64,000 bases of DNA from Dorea phocaeensis (lineage in GTDB: Bacteria > Bacillota > Clostridia > Lachnospirales > Lachnospiraceae), in the NCBI RefSeq assembly GCF_900240315.1, contig NZ_OEPZ01000001.1, forward strand, positions 62,001 through 126,000, given 5' to 3'. The notes under the pieces are model-generated. The model was not told the DNA's origin. It ran no database searches and saw only the letters and a program-made list of their open reading frames with translations. This document shows, piece after piece, positions 54,210-62,664 of this stretch. Made by a program: the position numbers and the translations under genes. Numbering within the stretch: the stretch's first letter is position 1; the number at the start of each line of letters is the position of its first letter.

Positions 54210-55008
54210 GACAAGGTTACTAAGTGGGATTGTATTGGTGATTGTGTTAATTGCCACAGTGGGATATGGCGGAAATGTACTCTTTGCTGTGCTTGGAATC
54301 ATCAGTTTGATCGGCTTGTCAGAGCTGTATAAAGTGGTGGATGTACATAATAAACTGCTTGGAATGACAGGATATCTGGCGACGGTAGTTTATTATGGAA
54401 TGCTGTTTGCCGGGAAAATGGAAGCGATGACCATGTTAACGATTTTATTTTTGATTCTGGTAATGGCGGTGTATGTATTCTCATTTCCAAAATTTCGATC
54501 AGAACAGGTTATGACAGTGTTTTTTGGCTTTTTCTATGTAGCAGTGATGCTTTCTTATGTTTACCAGACCAGAGAACTGGCGGATGGGATGATCGTAGTC
54601 TGGCTGATTTTCTTAAGTTCCTGGGGCTGTGATACTTGTGCTTATTGTGTGGGAATGCTGATCGGCAAGCATAAAATGGCGCCGCGTTTAAGCCCGAAGA
54701 AGTCAGTGGAAGGCGGAATCGGAGGAATTCTTGGAGCGGCTCTTTTAGGAGCGCTGTTTGCACTTGCCATGAATCAGTGGGCAGGCGCAGAGGCTTCTGT
54801 TCTTCACTATGCATTAATCTGCGCTGTAGGAGGCATGATTTCCCAGGTGGGTGATCTGGCTGCGTCTGCAATTAAGCGTAACCATGATATCAAGGACTAT
54901 GGGAAATTGATTCCGGGGCACGGAGGAATTCTGGATCGTTTTGACAGCGTTATTTTTACGGCGCCGGTGATTTATTATCTGTCGGTATTTTTAGCCGGAA
55001 ATCTTTAA
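54202..55008 (+). CDS. cdsA: Phosphatidate cytidylyltransferase
   Basis: 268 residues with about seven membrane segments and the C-terminal signature SAIKRNHDIKDYGKLIPGHG followed by GILDRFDS. It makes CDP-diacylglycerol, using CTP. The start lies inside the uppS end, implying coupled translation. Confidence 0.95.
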   Translation: MFKTRLLSGIVLVIVLIATVGYGGNVLFAVLGIISLIGLSELYKVVDVHNKLLGMTGYLATVVYYGMLFAGKMEAMTMLTILFLILVMAVYVFSFPKFRSEQVMTVFFGFFYVAVMLSYVYQTRELADGMIVVWLIFLSSWGCDTCAYCVGMLIGKHKMAPRLSPKKSVEGGIGGILGAALLGALFALAMNQWAGAEASVLHYALICAVGGMISQVGDLAASAIKRNHDIKDYGKLIPGHGGILDRFDSVIFTAPVIYYLSVFLAGNL

Positions 55009-55073
55009 GAATATTCCGAGACTGATAATGAGAAAGAGGAATTGGTCATATACTATTTGAAGAGAGGAAATCT

Positions 55074-56216
55074 ATGAAAAAAATAGCCATATTAGGATCT
55101 ACAGGGTCGATAGGTACACAGACTTTGGAGGTTGTAAGAGAAAATGGAGATATTGAAGTTCTTGGACTTGCGGCGGGAAATAATATTGAACTCCTAGAGC
55201 AGCAGATTAGAGAATTTCATCCGGTTTTAGCGGCAGTTTGGTCAGAAGAGAAGGCTGCAGAGCTGAGAATAAAAATTGCGGATACAGATACGAAGGTTGT
55301 GTCCGGCATGGACGGCTTGATCTTGGTATCCGTTCTTCCGGGCACGGAAATCTTAGTGACGGCGATCGTCGGTATGATTGGGATCCGTCCGACAATAGAA
55401 GCGATCAAGGCAGGGAAAGACATTGCGCTGGCCAATAAGGAGACACTGGTAACGGCAGGACATATTATTATGCCTCTGGCGAAAGAAAAGAAGGTGTCTA
55501 TTCTGCCGGTAGACAGTGAACATAGCGCCATTTTTCAGTCTTTACAGGGAAATGAGCATGGAGCGATTCACAAGATCCTACTGACGGCTTCCGGCGGGCC
55601 ATTTCGAGGGAAAAGAGAAGAAGATCTTCTGAATATTCGAGTGGAAGATGCATTGAAACATCCAAATTGGTCTATGGGACAGAAGATTACCATTGATTCC
55701 TCCACGATGGTCAACAAAGGCTTGGAAGTCATTGAGGCAAAATGGCTGTTTAATGTGGACGTGGATCAGGTGCAGGTAGTAGTGCAGCCACAGAGTATTA
55801 TCCATTCTATGGTGGAATACGTGGACGGCGCGATTATGGCAGAACTTGGAACACCAGACATGAAACTGCCGATCCAGTATGCATTGTATTATCCAAAACG
55901 CCGGTATCTTCCGGGAGAACGTCTTGATTTTTGGAGTTTGGGACATTTGGATTTTGAAAAGCCGGATATGGATACGTTTTATGGTCTGGCGCTTGCCTAT
56001 GAGGCAGGACGGGCAGGCGGAAGTCTTCCGACTGTTTTCAATGCAGCCAATGAATTGGCGGTCAGTCAGTTTTTAAAACGGGAGATTAAGTATCTGGAGA
56101 TTATAGAGATTATAGATGATTGTATGCATGCACATAAGAATATTGCGAATCCGACACTGGAGCAGATTCTAGAGACTGAGGCAGCAACGTATGAAAGGAT
56201 CAACAGCAGGAGGTAG
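55074..56216 (+). CDS. dxr: 1-deoxy-D-xylulose 5-phosphate reductoisomerase
   Basis: 380 residues: NADPH motif ILGSTGSIGTQTLEV at the N-terminus, ALANKETLVTAG, VDSEHSAIFQ and the metal/substrate segment TASGGPFRG. It commits carbon to the MEP isoprenoid route, feeding uppS. GAGAGGAAA precedes the ATG. rseP follows by 8 nt. Confidence 0.97.
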   Translation: MKKIAILGSTGSIGTQTLEVVRENGDIEVLGLAAGNNIELLEQQIREFHPVLAAVWSEEKAAELRIKIADTDTKVVSGMDGLILVSVLPGTEILVTAIVGMIGIRPTIEAIKAGKDIALANKETLVTAGHIIMPLAKEKKVSILPVDSEHSAIFQSLQGNEHGAIHKILLTASGGPFRGKREEDLLNIRVEDALKHPNWSMGQKITIDSSTMVNKGLEVIEAKWLFNVDVDQVQVVVQPQSIIHSMVEYVDGAIMAELGTPDMKLPIQYALYYPKRRYLPGERLDFWSLGHLDFEKPDMDTFYGLALAYEAGRAGGSLPTVFNAANELAVSQFLKREIKYLEIIEIIDDCMHAHKNIANPTLEQILETEAATYERINSRR

Positions 56217-56224
56217 CTTACAAC

Positions 56225-57256
56225 TTGGGTATTATATTAGCAATTTTATTATTTAGTTTCATCGTTTTTTTCCACGAACTGGGACATTTTGCATTGGCAA
56301 AGAAGAACGGTATCGATGTGGAAGAGTTTGCAATCGGAATGGGACCCATCCTGTTTTCTAAGGAGTTTAGAGGGACGGTTTATTGTATTAAGCTGTTTCC
56401 GATCGGCGGCTCCTGTATGATGGGGGAAGATGAGGAAGCAACGGATTCTCCGAATAATTTTAATAATAAGTCGGTGTGGGCAAGGATGTCTGTGATTGTG
56501 GCTGGTCCGGTGTTTAACTTTATCCTGGCATTTTTATTTGCAGTGATTCTGATGTTGATGGTCGGATATGACAAGCCGACGATTGGAGCTGTAGAAGAAG
56601 GATTTCCGGCTGCCGAAGCAGGCATGGAAGTGGGAGATACCATTGTCCGGATGGGAGATAAGAAGATCAATGTTTTTAGAGAAGTGGTCTATTATAATCA
56701 GTTCCATCAGGGAGAGACAACAGAGATTACCTACCTGCATGACGGGGAAGAGAAAGTTGTAACCTTAGAACCGAAGATGGATGAAGAACTGGGATATAAA
56801 AAGTTCGGAATTGGAAGTTCGGGAAATACAAAGGCAAATCTTCTGACAGCTCTTCAGTATGGTGCTTATGAAGTGAAGTTCTGGATCTGTACGACGATGG
56901 AAAGTCTGAAGATGCTGGTGACAGGAGAGATAGGGATGGATCAGCTGTCTGGTCCGGTGGGAATTGTAGATGTGGTAGATGATACTTACCAGCAGAGCAA
57001 ATCCTATGGCCTGTTTGCCGTGATTGCACAGATGCTGAACCTGGCAATACTGTTATCTGCCAATTTGGGTGTGATGAATTTGTTGCCGCTTCCGGCTTTG
57101 GACGGAGGAAGATTGGTATTCCTGGTGATTGAGGCAATTCGAGGAAAAAGGATTCCGCCGGAGAAGGAAGGGTATGTTCATCTCGTTGGAATTGTGCTTC
57201 TGATGTTTTTGATGGTATTTGTGCTGTACAATGATATTCGAAGAGTATTTTTTTAA
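56225..57256 (+). CDS. rseP: RseP-type site-2 membrane metalloprotease
   Basis: 343 residues. Zinc motif HELGHF near residue 18, a PDZ domain (about 110-190; GAVEEGFPAAEAGMEVGD) and LLPLPALDGGRL near the end, within four membrane segments. It cuts membrane-bound anti-sigma factors or signal peptides. Start TTG 56225 is chosen because AGGAGG (56208-56213) is 11 nt upstream and the protein begins normally there. Last gene of the operon. Confidence 0.94.
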   Translation: MGIILAILLFSFIVFFHELGHFALAKKNGIDVEEFAIGMGPILFSKEFRGTVYCIKLFPIGGSCMMGEDEEATDSPNNFNNKSVWARMSVIVAGPVFNFILAFLFAVILMLMVGYDKPTIGAVEEGFPAAEAGMEVGDTIVRMGDKKINVFREVVYYNQFHQGETTEITYLHDGEEKVVTLEPKMDEELGYKKFGIGSSGNTKANLLTALQYGAYEVKFWICTTMESLKMLVTGEIGMDQLSGPVGIVDVVDDTYQQSKSYGLFAVIAQMLNLAILLSANLGVMNLLPLPALDGGRLVFLVIEAIRGKRIPPEKEGYVHLVGIVLLMFLMVFVLYNDIRRVFF

Positions 57257-57273
57257 TAAGAGAATCAAAGAAT

Positions 57274-57325
57274 AGAAAATCCCGGCAGTCCGCAACCGAT
57301 AAGGTTTGGACTGCCGGGATTTTCT
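57274..57325. terminator. Bidirectional intrinsic terminator
   Basis: AGAAAATCCCGGCAGTCC pairs perfectly with its reverse complement (57308-57325) around a 16-nt loop. It serves rseP and the convergent gene, whose stop codon overlaps its right end. Confidence 0.93.
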
Positions 57326-58583
57326 AGGTTAGTTCCGCGATTCGTGAGACGCCCACGTAGATTTCTGAAATTTTGTACCAGGTTCGGTAGTCGGTAATCC
57401 CGGTTGCAGGAAGACCAAATACGGATTGAAATTTTTTGACGGAAGCAGTGGTTGCAGGTCCATAGATCCCGTCGGCTGTGAGTTTGGGAATGGCGGGATA
57501 GGCGCCGGCGATTACATTTAACTGTTCCTGTAGCTGCCGGACTTTGTTACCGGTACTTCCGTTTTCCAGGTTATAGCCGGGCCAGGAAGAAGGAATTCCG
57601 GAAATGGATTCTGCGGTATTGATGTATAAGTCGTCACCGTAATAATAGCGCAGGATCTGAATGGGGGAGTAGCCTTGATCGCCCAGCGACTTGCTGCCCC
57701 ATTGTGTCATCCAGTTGGGACACTGCACTTGGCGCCCGTCACAATATTGAGTCAGGATTGGCTGGCGCACATTGGGACGGGAAAGAAAGTCGGCAAAGAG
57801 TTCGTCTACAATGACGGAGATCGTATTATAGATGTTTCGCTCCGGAATCCATTTGTGATCGAATGCGGTAGAAGAAGTGATGGTAAAGTCATATCCCTTA
57901 TTCCGGTACCATTCTGTATACACTCTGTTGAGCGTAAATGACATGATGGCGAGAACGTTTGCGCGTATGGTATCTTCAGGCCAGGTAGCATAGATTTCGC
58001 TGGAAGCCACGTTTTTGATATAGTCCTTATATTTTACATAATAGTTGCGGGCGGTGGTGTCTCGTGGACTTCCGTCATGGACAACGATGTATTCCGGTAC
58101 CACCACCCGGCTTAGAACGATTTCGCCCGTTTCACTTACCGGTTTGATCTCTTCTTCCGGGATTTTTGGAGGATAGACGCCGTACAGCGTGTGGGCGGGG
58201 ATAACAAAGACTTCTTCAGAGGACTGTCCGGAGTCAGAGGGGCGAAGTGATAGGTTCTGAACGGCGGTGACTGTAGGCAGAAGTTCAGCGCCTGCAATGC
58301 TGACTGGTTCATAGCCGGGAGCGTCGATCTGAAGGGTGTATTCCGAGTAAGGTTGGCTTTCAATGGCTGGATTAAGGCTGTATTCCAGTGGAGGAGTTTC
58401 TAACTCTATGGTTTCTGTCTGTCCGGAGGAATCGGTGCGCAGTTCCTCCAGCTGACTGTCCGGTACTCCAGTATAGGAGATTCGAACTACCGCATCCGAA
58501 ATAGGCAGTGCCGTGACCTCGGAGGTGACTTGGATTTGGAGACGTCCCTTATCCGGCATATCGGTGGTGTTGTGTTCACTCAT
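57324..58583 (-). CDS. Peptidoglycan-binding protein with SpoIID-like region
   Basis: 419 residues, without an obvious signal peptide. The N-terminal part (about 10-110) resembles a carboxypeptidase-regulatory/Ig-like fold (LQIQVTSEVTALPISDAVV). The middle (about 190-330) resembles SpoIID/amidase-enhancer-like domains (ANVLAIMSFTLNRVYTEWYR, TSSTAFDHKWI). The C-terminus (about 335-405) is a peptidoglycan-binding repeat (GSTGNKVRQLQEQL, DGIYGPATTASVKKFQ). Likely in spore or cell-wall remodelling; the lack of a secretion signal fits a spore protein but is not proof. Confidence 0.72.
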   Translation of the reverse strand: MSEHNTTDMPDKGRLQIQVTSEVTALPISDAVVRISYTGVPDSQLEELRTDSSGQTETIELETPPLEYSLNPAIESQPYSEYTLQIDAPGYEPVSIAGAELLPTVTAVQNLSLRPSDSGQSSEEVFVIPAHTLYGVYPPKIPEEEIKPVSETGEIVLSRVVVPEYIVVHDGSPRDTTARNYYVKYKDYIKNVASSEIYATWPEDTIRANVLAIMSFTLNRVYTEWYRNKGYDFTITSSTAFDHKWIPERNIYNTISVIVDELFADFLSRPNVRQPILTQYCDGRQVQCPNWMTQWGSKSLGDQGYSPIQILRYYYGDDLYINTAESISGIPSSWPGYNLENGSTGNKVRQLQEQLNVIAGAYPAIPKLTADGIYGPATTASVKKFQSVFGLPATGITDYRTWYKISEIYVGVSRIAELT

Positions 58584-58690
58584 AAATGGTTTACCTCATA
58601 AGAGTTCTATTACAACTATGATATGCAGGCAGGCTTTTATCGTTTCGTAAATTTTAGAAACAGCGTTTGTATTTTTTTAGAGAGTTTATG

Positions 58691-58696
58691 TATAAT
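58691..58696 (+). promoter_or_regulatory. -10 box before the A24 peptidase gene
   Basis: TATAAT at 58691-58696; the best -35 candidate TTTGTA (58666) is spaced 19 bp, so the promoter is only tentative. Confidence 0.4.
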
Positions 58697-58740
58697 ATAG
58701 GAAAAGTATCGGCATCGCAGTGGATGGGAGGAGATGGAAA

Positions 58741-59193
58741 ATGCTTTGGAACATGATCTTTCTTTTTGGTCTGTTTCTAGCGGCAGTGTCAGACTGGAAC
58801 AGGAAGCGGATTCCGGATCAAATGATTCTCTTAATCGTCGTAGCTGGTATCGGGCGCCTGATTACAGGAACGGGGAGAGTTACAGAATCCATATTGGGAG
58901 CGATCCTTGGCGGCGGGATTCTGGCGTTGATTCTTTTGGCACGTCCGGGAACGTTTGGCGGCGGAGATGTAAAGCTTTTGATAGCAGGAGGCTTTTTCCT
59001 TGGGTGGCGAAGCGTTCTGGTGGCATTTTGCCTGGGAGTTTTGCTGGCAGGAGGAGAATGTGTGATTCGGATTCTTAAGAGAGGGAAGAAGGCTCTTTCT
59101 GAGAAATTGGCATTTGGTCCCTGGCTTTGCCTGGGGCTTGGAATGGTATTTTTTTGCGGAGATTGGATCTGGCAATGGTTTTGGAAAAGATAA
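58741..59193 (+). CDS. A24-family prepilin peptidase-like protein
   Basis: 150 residues with about four to five membrane segments and the two aspartate motifs of the A24 peptidases, AVSDWNRKRIPD and FGGGDVKLLIAGG. It lacks the N-terminal methyltransferase domain of PilD, like CpaA/TadV proteins. ATG 58741 follows GGGAGGAG (58726-58733) by 7 nt; the GTG at 58720 lies before that site. No pilin or secretion genes are adjacent, so its substrate lies elsewhere. Confidence 0.85.
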   Translation: MLWNMIFLFGLFLAAVSDWNRKRIPDQMILLIVVAGIGRLITGTGRVTESILGAILGGGILALILLARPGTFGGGDVKLLIAGGFFLGWRSVLVAFCLGVLLAGGECVIRILKRGKKALSEKLAFGPWLCLGLGMVFFCGDWIWQWFWKR

Positions 59194-59194
59194 G

Positions 59195-59251
59195 AAAAAG
59201 GAACCGAAGGTGGTTTTGTGTTTGCGCAAACTGTCTTCGGTTCCTTTTTTT
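59195..59251 (+). terminator. Intrinsic terminator after the A24 peptidase gene
   Basis: GGAACCGAAG (59200-59209) pairs with CTTCGGTTCC (59235-59244), followed by seven U. Confidence 0.92.
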
Positions 59252-59356
59252 GAAATTTGTAATACTTCTGTAACAAATGTAATAAAAATGAAATTTTTGA
59301 ATATACTTTATTAAGAGAATATTCATGTGTTGCAAAATTTCAGGAGGTTGTTGTTG

Positions 59357-59950
59357 ATGACAAAAAGGAATATACTGGCAGCTTTGCTGGTGGCTGGTGT
59401 ACTGTCAGTTATGGGAGATTCAAAACATACAAGTTATGCAAAAGAGGAAATGAAGGTAGAACTTCATGCATTGGAGACGTTGCCTAAGAATTTGACAGGT
59501 CAAATTTCTAGGGTGTGTCAGAGCCAGTATCAGGCGAAACGTGAGGAAGTACTGGAGCAGATTCGATTTCGGGAAGAAGAGGCAAAGAAGGCAGCGGAGG
59601 AAGCTGCCAGACAGGAGAGGATCTCGCTTGAGAAACTAATGGCATCAATCATCTTCTGTGAAGCTGGAAATCAGTCCCATGAAGGGCAGGTTGCGGTAGG
59701 TGCCGTGATTATGAATCGGGTCAGGGACGGTGCGTTTCCGGATACCGTGGAGGAAGTAGTTTATCAAAGCGGACAATTCGGTCCGGTGGCGACTGGATGG
59801 CTGGATAAAGTAAGAAGTACGGACGGGTATACAGAGGCAGCCATGCAGGCGGCAAGGGATGTCCTCGCCGGAGCAAATCCCATCGGCAATTGTCTCTATT
59901 TTGATCAGGGAGGTTATGGAATGCAGATCGGAGCCCATTATTTTCACTAA
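59357..59950 (+). CDS. SleB-like cell wall hydrolase (Hydrolase_2 family)
   Basis: 197 residues: a signal peptide (about 1-28), a helical charged part (about 45-95; EQIRFREEEAKKAAEEAAR), and a Hydrolase_2 domain (about 97-197) with SIIFCEAGNQSHEGQVAVGAVIMNRV and GQFGPV. Such domains act on cortex or cell wall peptidoglycan. ATG 59357 follows AGGAGG (59342-59347) by 9 nt. Confidence 0.88.
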   Translation: MTKRNILAALLVAGVLSVMGDSKHTSYAKEEMKVELHALETLPKNLTGQISRVCQSQYQAKREEVLEQIRFREEEAKKAAEEAARQERISLEKLMASIIFCEAGNQSHEGQVAVGAVIMNRVRDGAFPDTVEEVVYQSGQFGPVATGWLDKVRSTDGYTEAAMQAARDVLAGANPIGNCLYFDQGGYGMQIGAHYFH

Positions 59951-59961
59951 GAGAAAAAAGT

Positions 59962-59990
59962 TAGACATTTTTTTGAAAAACGGCTATAAT
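59962..59990 (+). promoter_or_regulatory. Promoter of the Bce-type two-component genes
   Basis: TAGACA (59962-59967) and TATAAT (59985-59990), 17-bp spacer. Confidence 0.75.
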
Positions 59991-60063
59991 CAATAGCAAA
60001 TAATGAAATCTGGCTAAAATGGTAGAGAGTAAAAAAGCAGGCTGGATAACTGGAGTGAGAAGG

Positions 60064-60735
60064 ATGTATAAGATACTGATTGTAGAAGATGATATGGTGA
60101 TTGCAAAAGGGCTTGCGTCTCATTTACAGCAGTGGGGGTATGACGCAGTATATGTGGAAGATTTTAAAAATGTTAAGGACAAGTTTTTGGAGTGTGATCC
60201 TCAGCTTGTCCTTTTGGATGTGATACTTCCTTATTTCAATGGGTTTCATTGGTGTCAAGAGATCCGAAAGGTATCCAAAGTACCGATTATCTTCTTGTCT
60301 TCAGCCAACGATAATATGAATATTGTAATGGCGATGAATATGGGCGGCGATGAATTTATCGAGAAGCCTTTTGATCTTAATGTGGTGACTGCCAAAGTTC
60401 AGGCGATTTTAAGAAGAGCTTATTCCTTTCATGGCACTGTCGGGATTATGGAGCATAAAGGGCTGCTGTTGAATCTGAATGATGCAGTCGTTGCTTATGA
60501 GGAAGAAAGGCAGGAACTTAGCAAGAATGAGTTCAAGATCCTGCAGATACTTTTGGAAAATGCAGGAAAGATTATTTCCAGGGATCAGATCATTGCGAGG
60601 CTTTGGGAGAGTGATGAATTTATTGATGATAATACCTTGACGGTAAATGTGGGAAGGCTTCGTAAGAAGCTGGAACAGATCGGAGCAGATGGCTTCATTA
60701 AGACGAAAAAAGGAATTGGTTATATGCTGGATTAG
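60064..60735 (+). CDS. BceR-type response regulator
   Basis: 223 residues: receiver domain with EDD at 8-10, Asp52 in LVLLDVILPYFNG, KPF; then an OmpR winged helix (about 125-223) ending KTKKGIGYMLD. ATG 60064 follows GAGTGAGAAGG; the frame upstream to 60019 has no ribosome site. It pairs with the kinase 15 nt downstream and should activate the ABC genes at 61897. Confidence 0.92.
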   Translation: MYKILIVEDDMVIAKGLASHLQQWGYDAVYVEDFKNVKDKFLECDPQLVLLDVILPYFNGFHWCQEIRKVSKVPIIFLSSANDNMNIVMAMNMGGDEFIEKPFDLNVVTAKVQAILRRAYSFHGTVGIMEHKGLLLNLNDAVVAYEEERQELSKNEFKILQILLENAGKIISRDQIIARLWESDEFIDDNTLTVNVGRLRKKLEQIGADGFIKTKKGIGYMLD

Positions 60736-60750
60736 AAGGTGGGAGACGAA

Positions 60751-61755
60751 ATGATGAGGACAGGGATCAGATATCTAAAAGAACGCATGAAAATCATAGT
60801 GTTGTATCTGGTGTTTTCCGGAATTTTTTTGGTGGTGTTTGCACTGTATGATATCCGGCTTGATGCGGTCGGATATGCATTCTTGCTGGCTCTGGTTTTG
60901 ATGTTGGGCTTTGGTGGGAGTGATTTTTGCCGTTATTATAAGAGGGCGCGTCAGCTGGAAGAAGCAAAAGAGCGGATTTTGGTAAATCCAGCATGTCTTC
61001 CAGAGGCAGATGGGCGGATTGAAGAATTGTATCAGCAGATTGTGACAAGGTTAGAAGAAGAGATGACAGAATTGGAATCTTCTATCCGTATTTCCAGACA
61101 GGAGATGAAAGACTATTACGGGATGTGGGTACATCAGATTAAAACGCCGATTTCTGCGCTTCACGTACTGTTGCAGTCAGAGCCGGAGACGGCAGAAAGC
61201 GGATTAAAGATTCGTGCGATGCGGCAGGAATTGTTTAAGATCGAGCAGTATGTGGAAATGGTATTAACCTATCTTCGGATGGAGGAGATGGGAGCAGATT
61301 TGGTGTTTAAACAATATTCGCTGGATGAGATTGTAAAGCAGGCGGTTCGGAAATATTCTCAGATGTTTATCTTAAAGAAAATCCGGCTGGATTATGAGCT
61401 GCTGAACACAGAGGTGATTACGGATGAAAAATGGCTTTTGTTTGTGATCGAACAAATCTTATCCAATGCCTTAAAGTATACGAAGAAAGGAAGTATCCAT
61501 ATCTATATGGAAGGAGGAAATCTCGTAATTGAAGATACGGGAATCGGAATTTGGCCGGAGGATTTGCCACGGGTATTTGAGAAAGGATTTACCGGATACA
61601 ATGGAAGAACAGATAAAAAATCGACTGGAATTGGCCTTTATCTTTGTAAATCGGTACTAACCAAGATGAATCATCAGATCCGACTGGAATCAGAGGTGGA
61701 TCGAGGTACAAAGGTATATCTGGGCTTGGAGCGAAAAAAGATCCGCATGGAGTAA
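60751..61755 (+). CDS. BceS-type sensor histidine kinase
   Basis: 334 residues with two close membrane spans (about 15-60) and almost no extracellular loop, as in intramembrane-sensing BceS kinases. The H-box is MWVHQIKTPIS with His near 128; the ATPase part has EQILSNALKYT, EDTGIGI and STGIGLYLCK. Such kinases sense antibiotic flux through the BceAB transporter. ATG 60751 is chosen by its GGGAG site. Confidence 0.92.
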   Translation: MMRTGIRYLKERMKIIVLYLVFSGIFLVVFALYDIRLDAVGYAFLLALVLMLGFGGSDFCRYYKRARQLEEAKERILVNPACLPEADGRIEELYQQIVTRLEEEMTELESSIRISRQEMKDYYGMWVHQIKTPISALHVLLQSEPETAESGLKIRAMRQELFKIEQYVEMVLTYLRMEEMGADLVFKQYSLDEIVKQAVRKYSQMFILKKIRLDYELLNTEVITDEKWLLFVIEQILSNALKYTKKGSIHIYMEGGNLVIEDTGIGIWPEDLPRVFEKGFTGYNGRTDKKSTGIGLYLCKSVLTKMNHQIRLESEVDRGTKVYLGLERKKIRME

Positions 61756-61767
61756 TGTGACAAAACT

Positions 61768-61856
61768 GTTAGGTTTCAGAGGGAAAATGTAATCCAAATC
61801 AATGGCATGACATTTTCTCTTTTTCTATAATAAGATTTGTAAAGAAGAAACCTAAC
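61768..61856. promoter_or_regulatory. Nested inverted repeats around the BceAB promoter
   Basis: Outer arms GTTAGGTTTC (61768-61777) and GAAACCTAAC (61847-61856), exact over 10 bp; inner arms GAAAATGT (61783-61790) and ACATTTTC (61809-61816), exact over 8 bp. A -10 box TATAAT lies at 61826-61831 with a poor -35, as expected for an activator-dependent promoter. The inner pair is the better candidate for BceR binding. Confidence 0.6.
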
Positions 61857-61896
61857 GAGACAACACAAGAACCTAAACAGAAAGGCGGTTAAAAAC

Positions 61897-62664
61897 ATGG
61901 CATTGTTAGAAGTAAAGAATGTAAAGAAAATATACACCACACGGTTCGGGGGAAATCAGGTTGAGGCACTTCGGAATGTGAATTTTTCAGTAGAACCGAG
62001 AGAATATGTGGCAATTATGGGTGAATCCGGTTCTGGAAAGACGACGCTTCTTAATATTTTGGCGGCGCTTGATAAACCGACAGGAGGAAAGGTGTATCTA
62101 AAAGGGAGAGACTTAAGTACAGTCAAAGAAAAGGAGATTGCGGCGTTCAGGCGTCAGAACTTGGGATTTGTGTTCCAGGACTTCAATCTTTTGGATACAT
62201 TTTCTTTGAGGGATAATATTTTCCTTCCGCTGGTATTATCCGGCAGAAAGCATGAGGAAATGGAGCGGCGGCTTGCGCCCATTGCGCAGCGTCTGGGAAT
62301 TGCAGACCTTTTGAACAAGTATCCTTATGAGGTGTCAGGCGGTCAGAAACAGCGCACGGCGGTGGCAAGGGCATTGATTACCAGACCTCAGCTGATTTTG
62401 GCGGACGAACCCACGGGAGCGCTGGATTCCAAAGCCGCGGACGGATTGTTGAATCTCTTCAATGCCATTAACCAGGATGGCCAGACGATTCTGATGGTAA
62501 CGCATAGCGTAAAGGCGGCAAGCACAGCGAAACGGGTACTGTTTATTAAGGATGGAGAGGTATTCCACCAGCTGTACAGAGGAAATCTGACAAATGAGCA
62601 GATGTATCAGAAGATTTCGGATACGTTGACGGTGCTTCAGGCGGGAGGTGAGGAACTTGAATAG
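61897..62664 (+). CDS. BceA-type ABC transporter ATP-binding protein
   Basis: 255 residues: Walker A MGESGSGKTTLL (near 42), Q-loop FQDFNLLD, signature VSGGQKQRTAVARAL and Walker B LILADEPTGALDSK. This is the MacB/BceA class that works with a large FtsX-like permease to release envelope targets from peptide antibiotics. GAAAGGCGG precedes the ATG. The permease gene overlaps its end. Confidence 0.94.
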   Translation: MALLEVKNVKKIYTTRFGGNQVEALRNVNFSVEPREYVAIMGESGSGKTTLLNILAALDKPTGGKVYLKGRDLSTVKEKEIAAFRRQNLGFVFQDFNLLDTFSLRDNIFLPLVLSGRKHEEMERRLAPIAQRLGIADLLNKYPYEVSGGQKQRTAVARALITRPQLILADEPTGALDSKAADGLLNLFNAINQDGQTILMVTHSVKAASTAKRVLFIKDGEVFHQLYRGNLTNEQMYQKISDTLTVLQAGGEELE

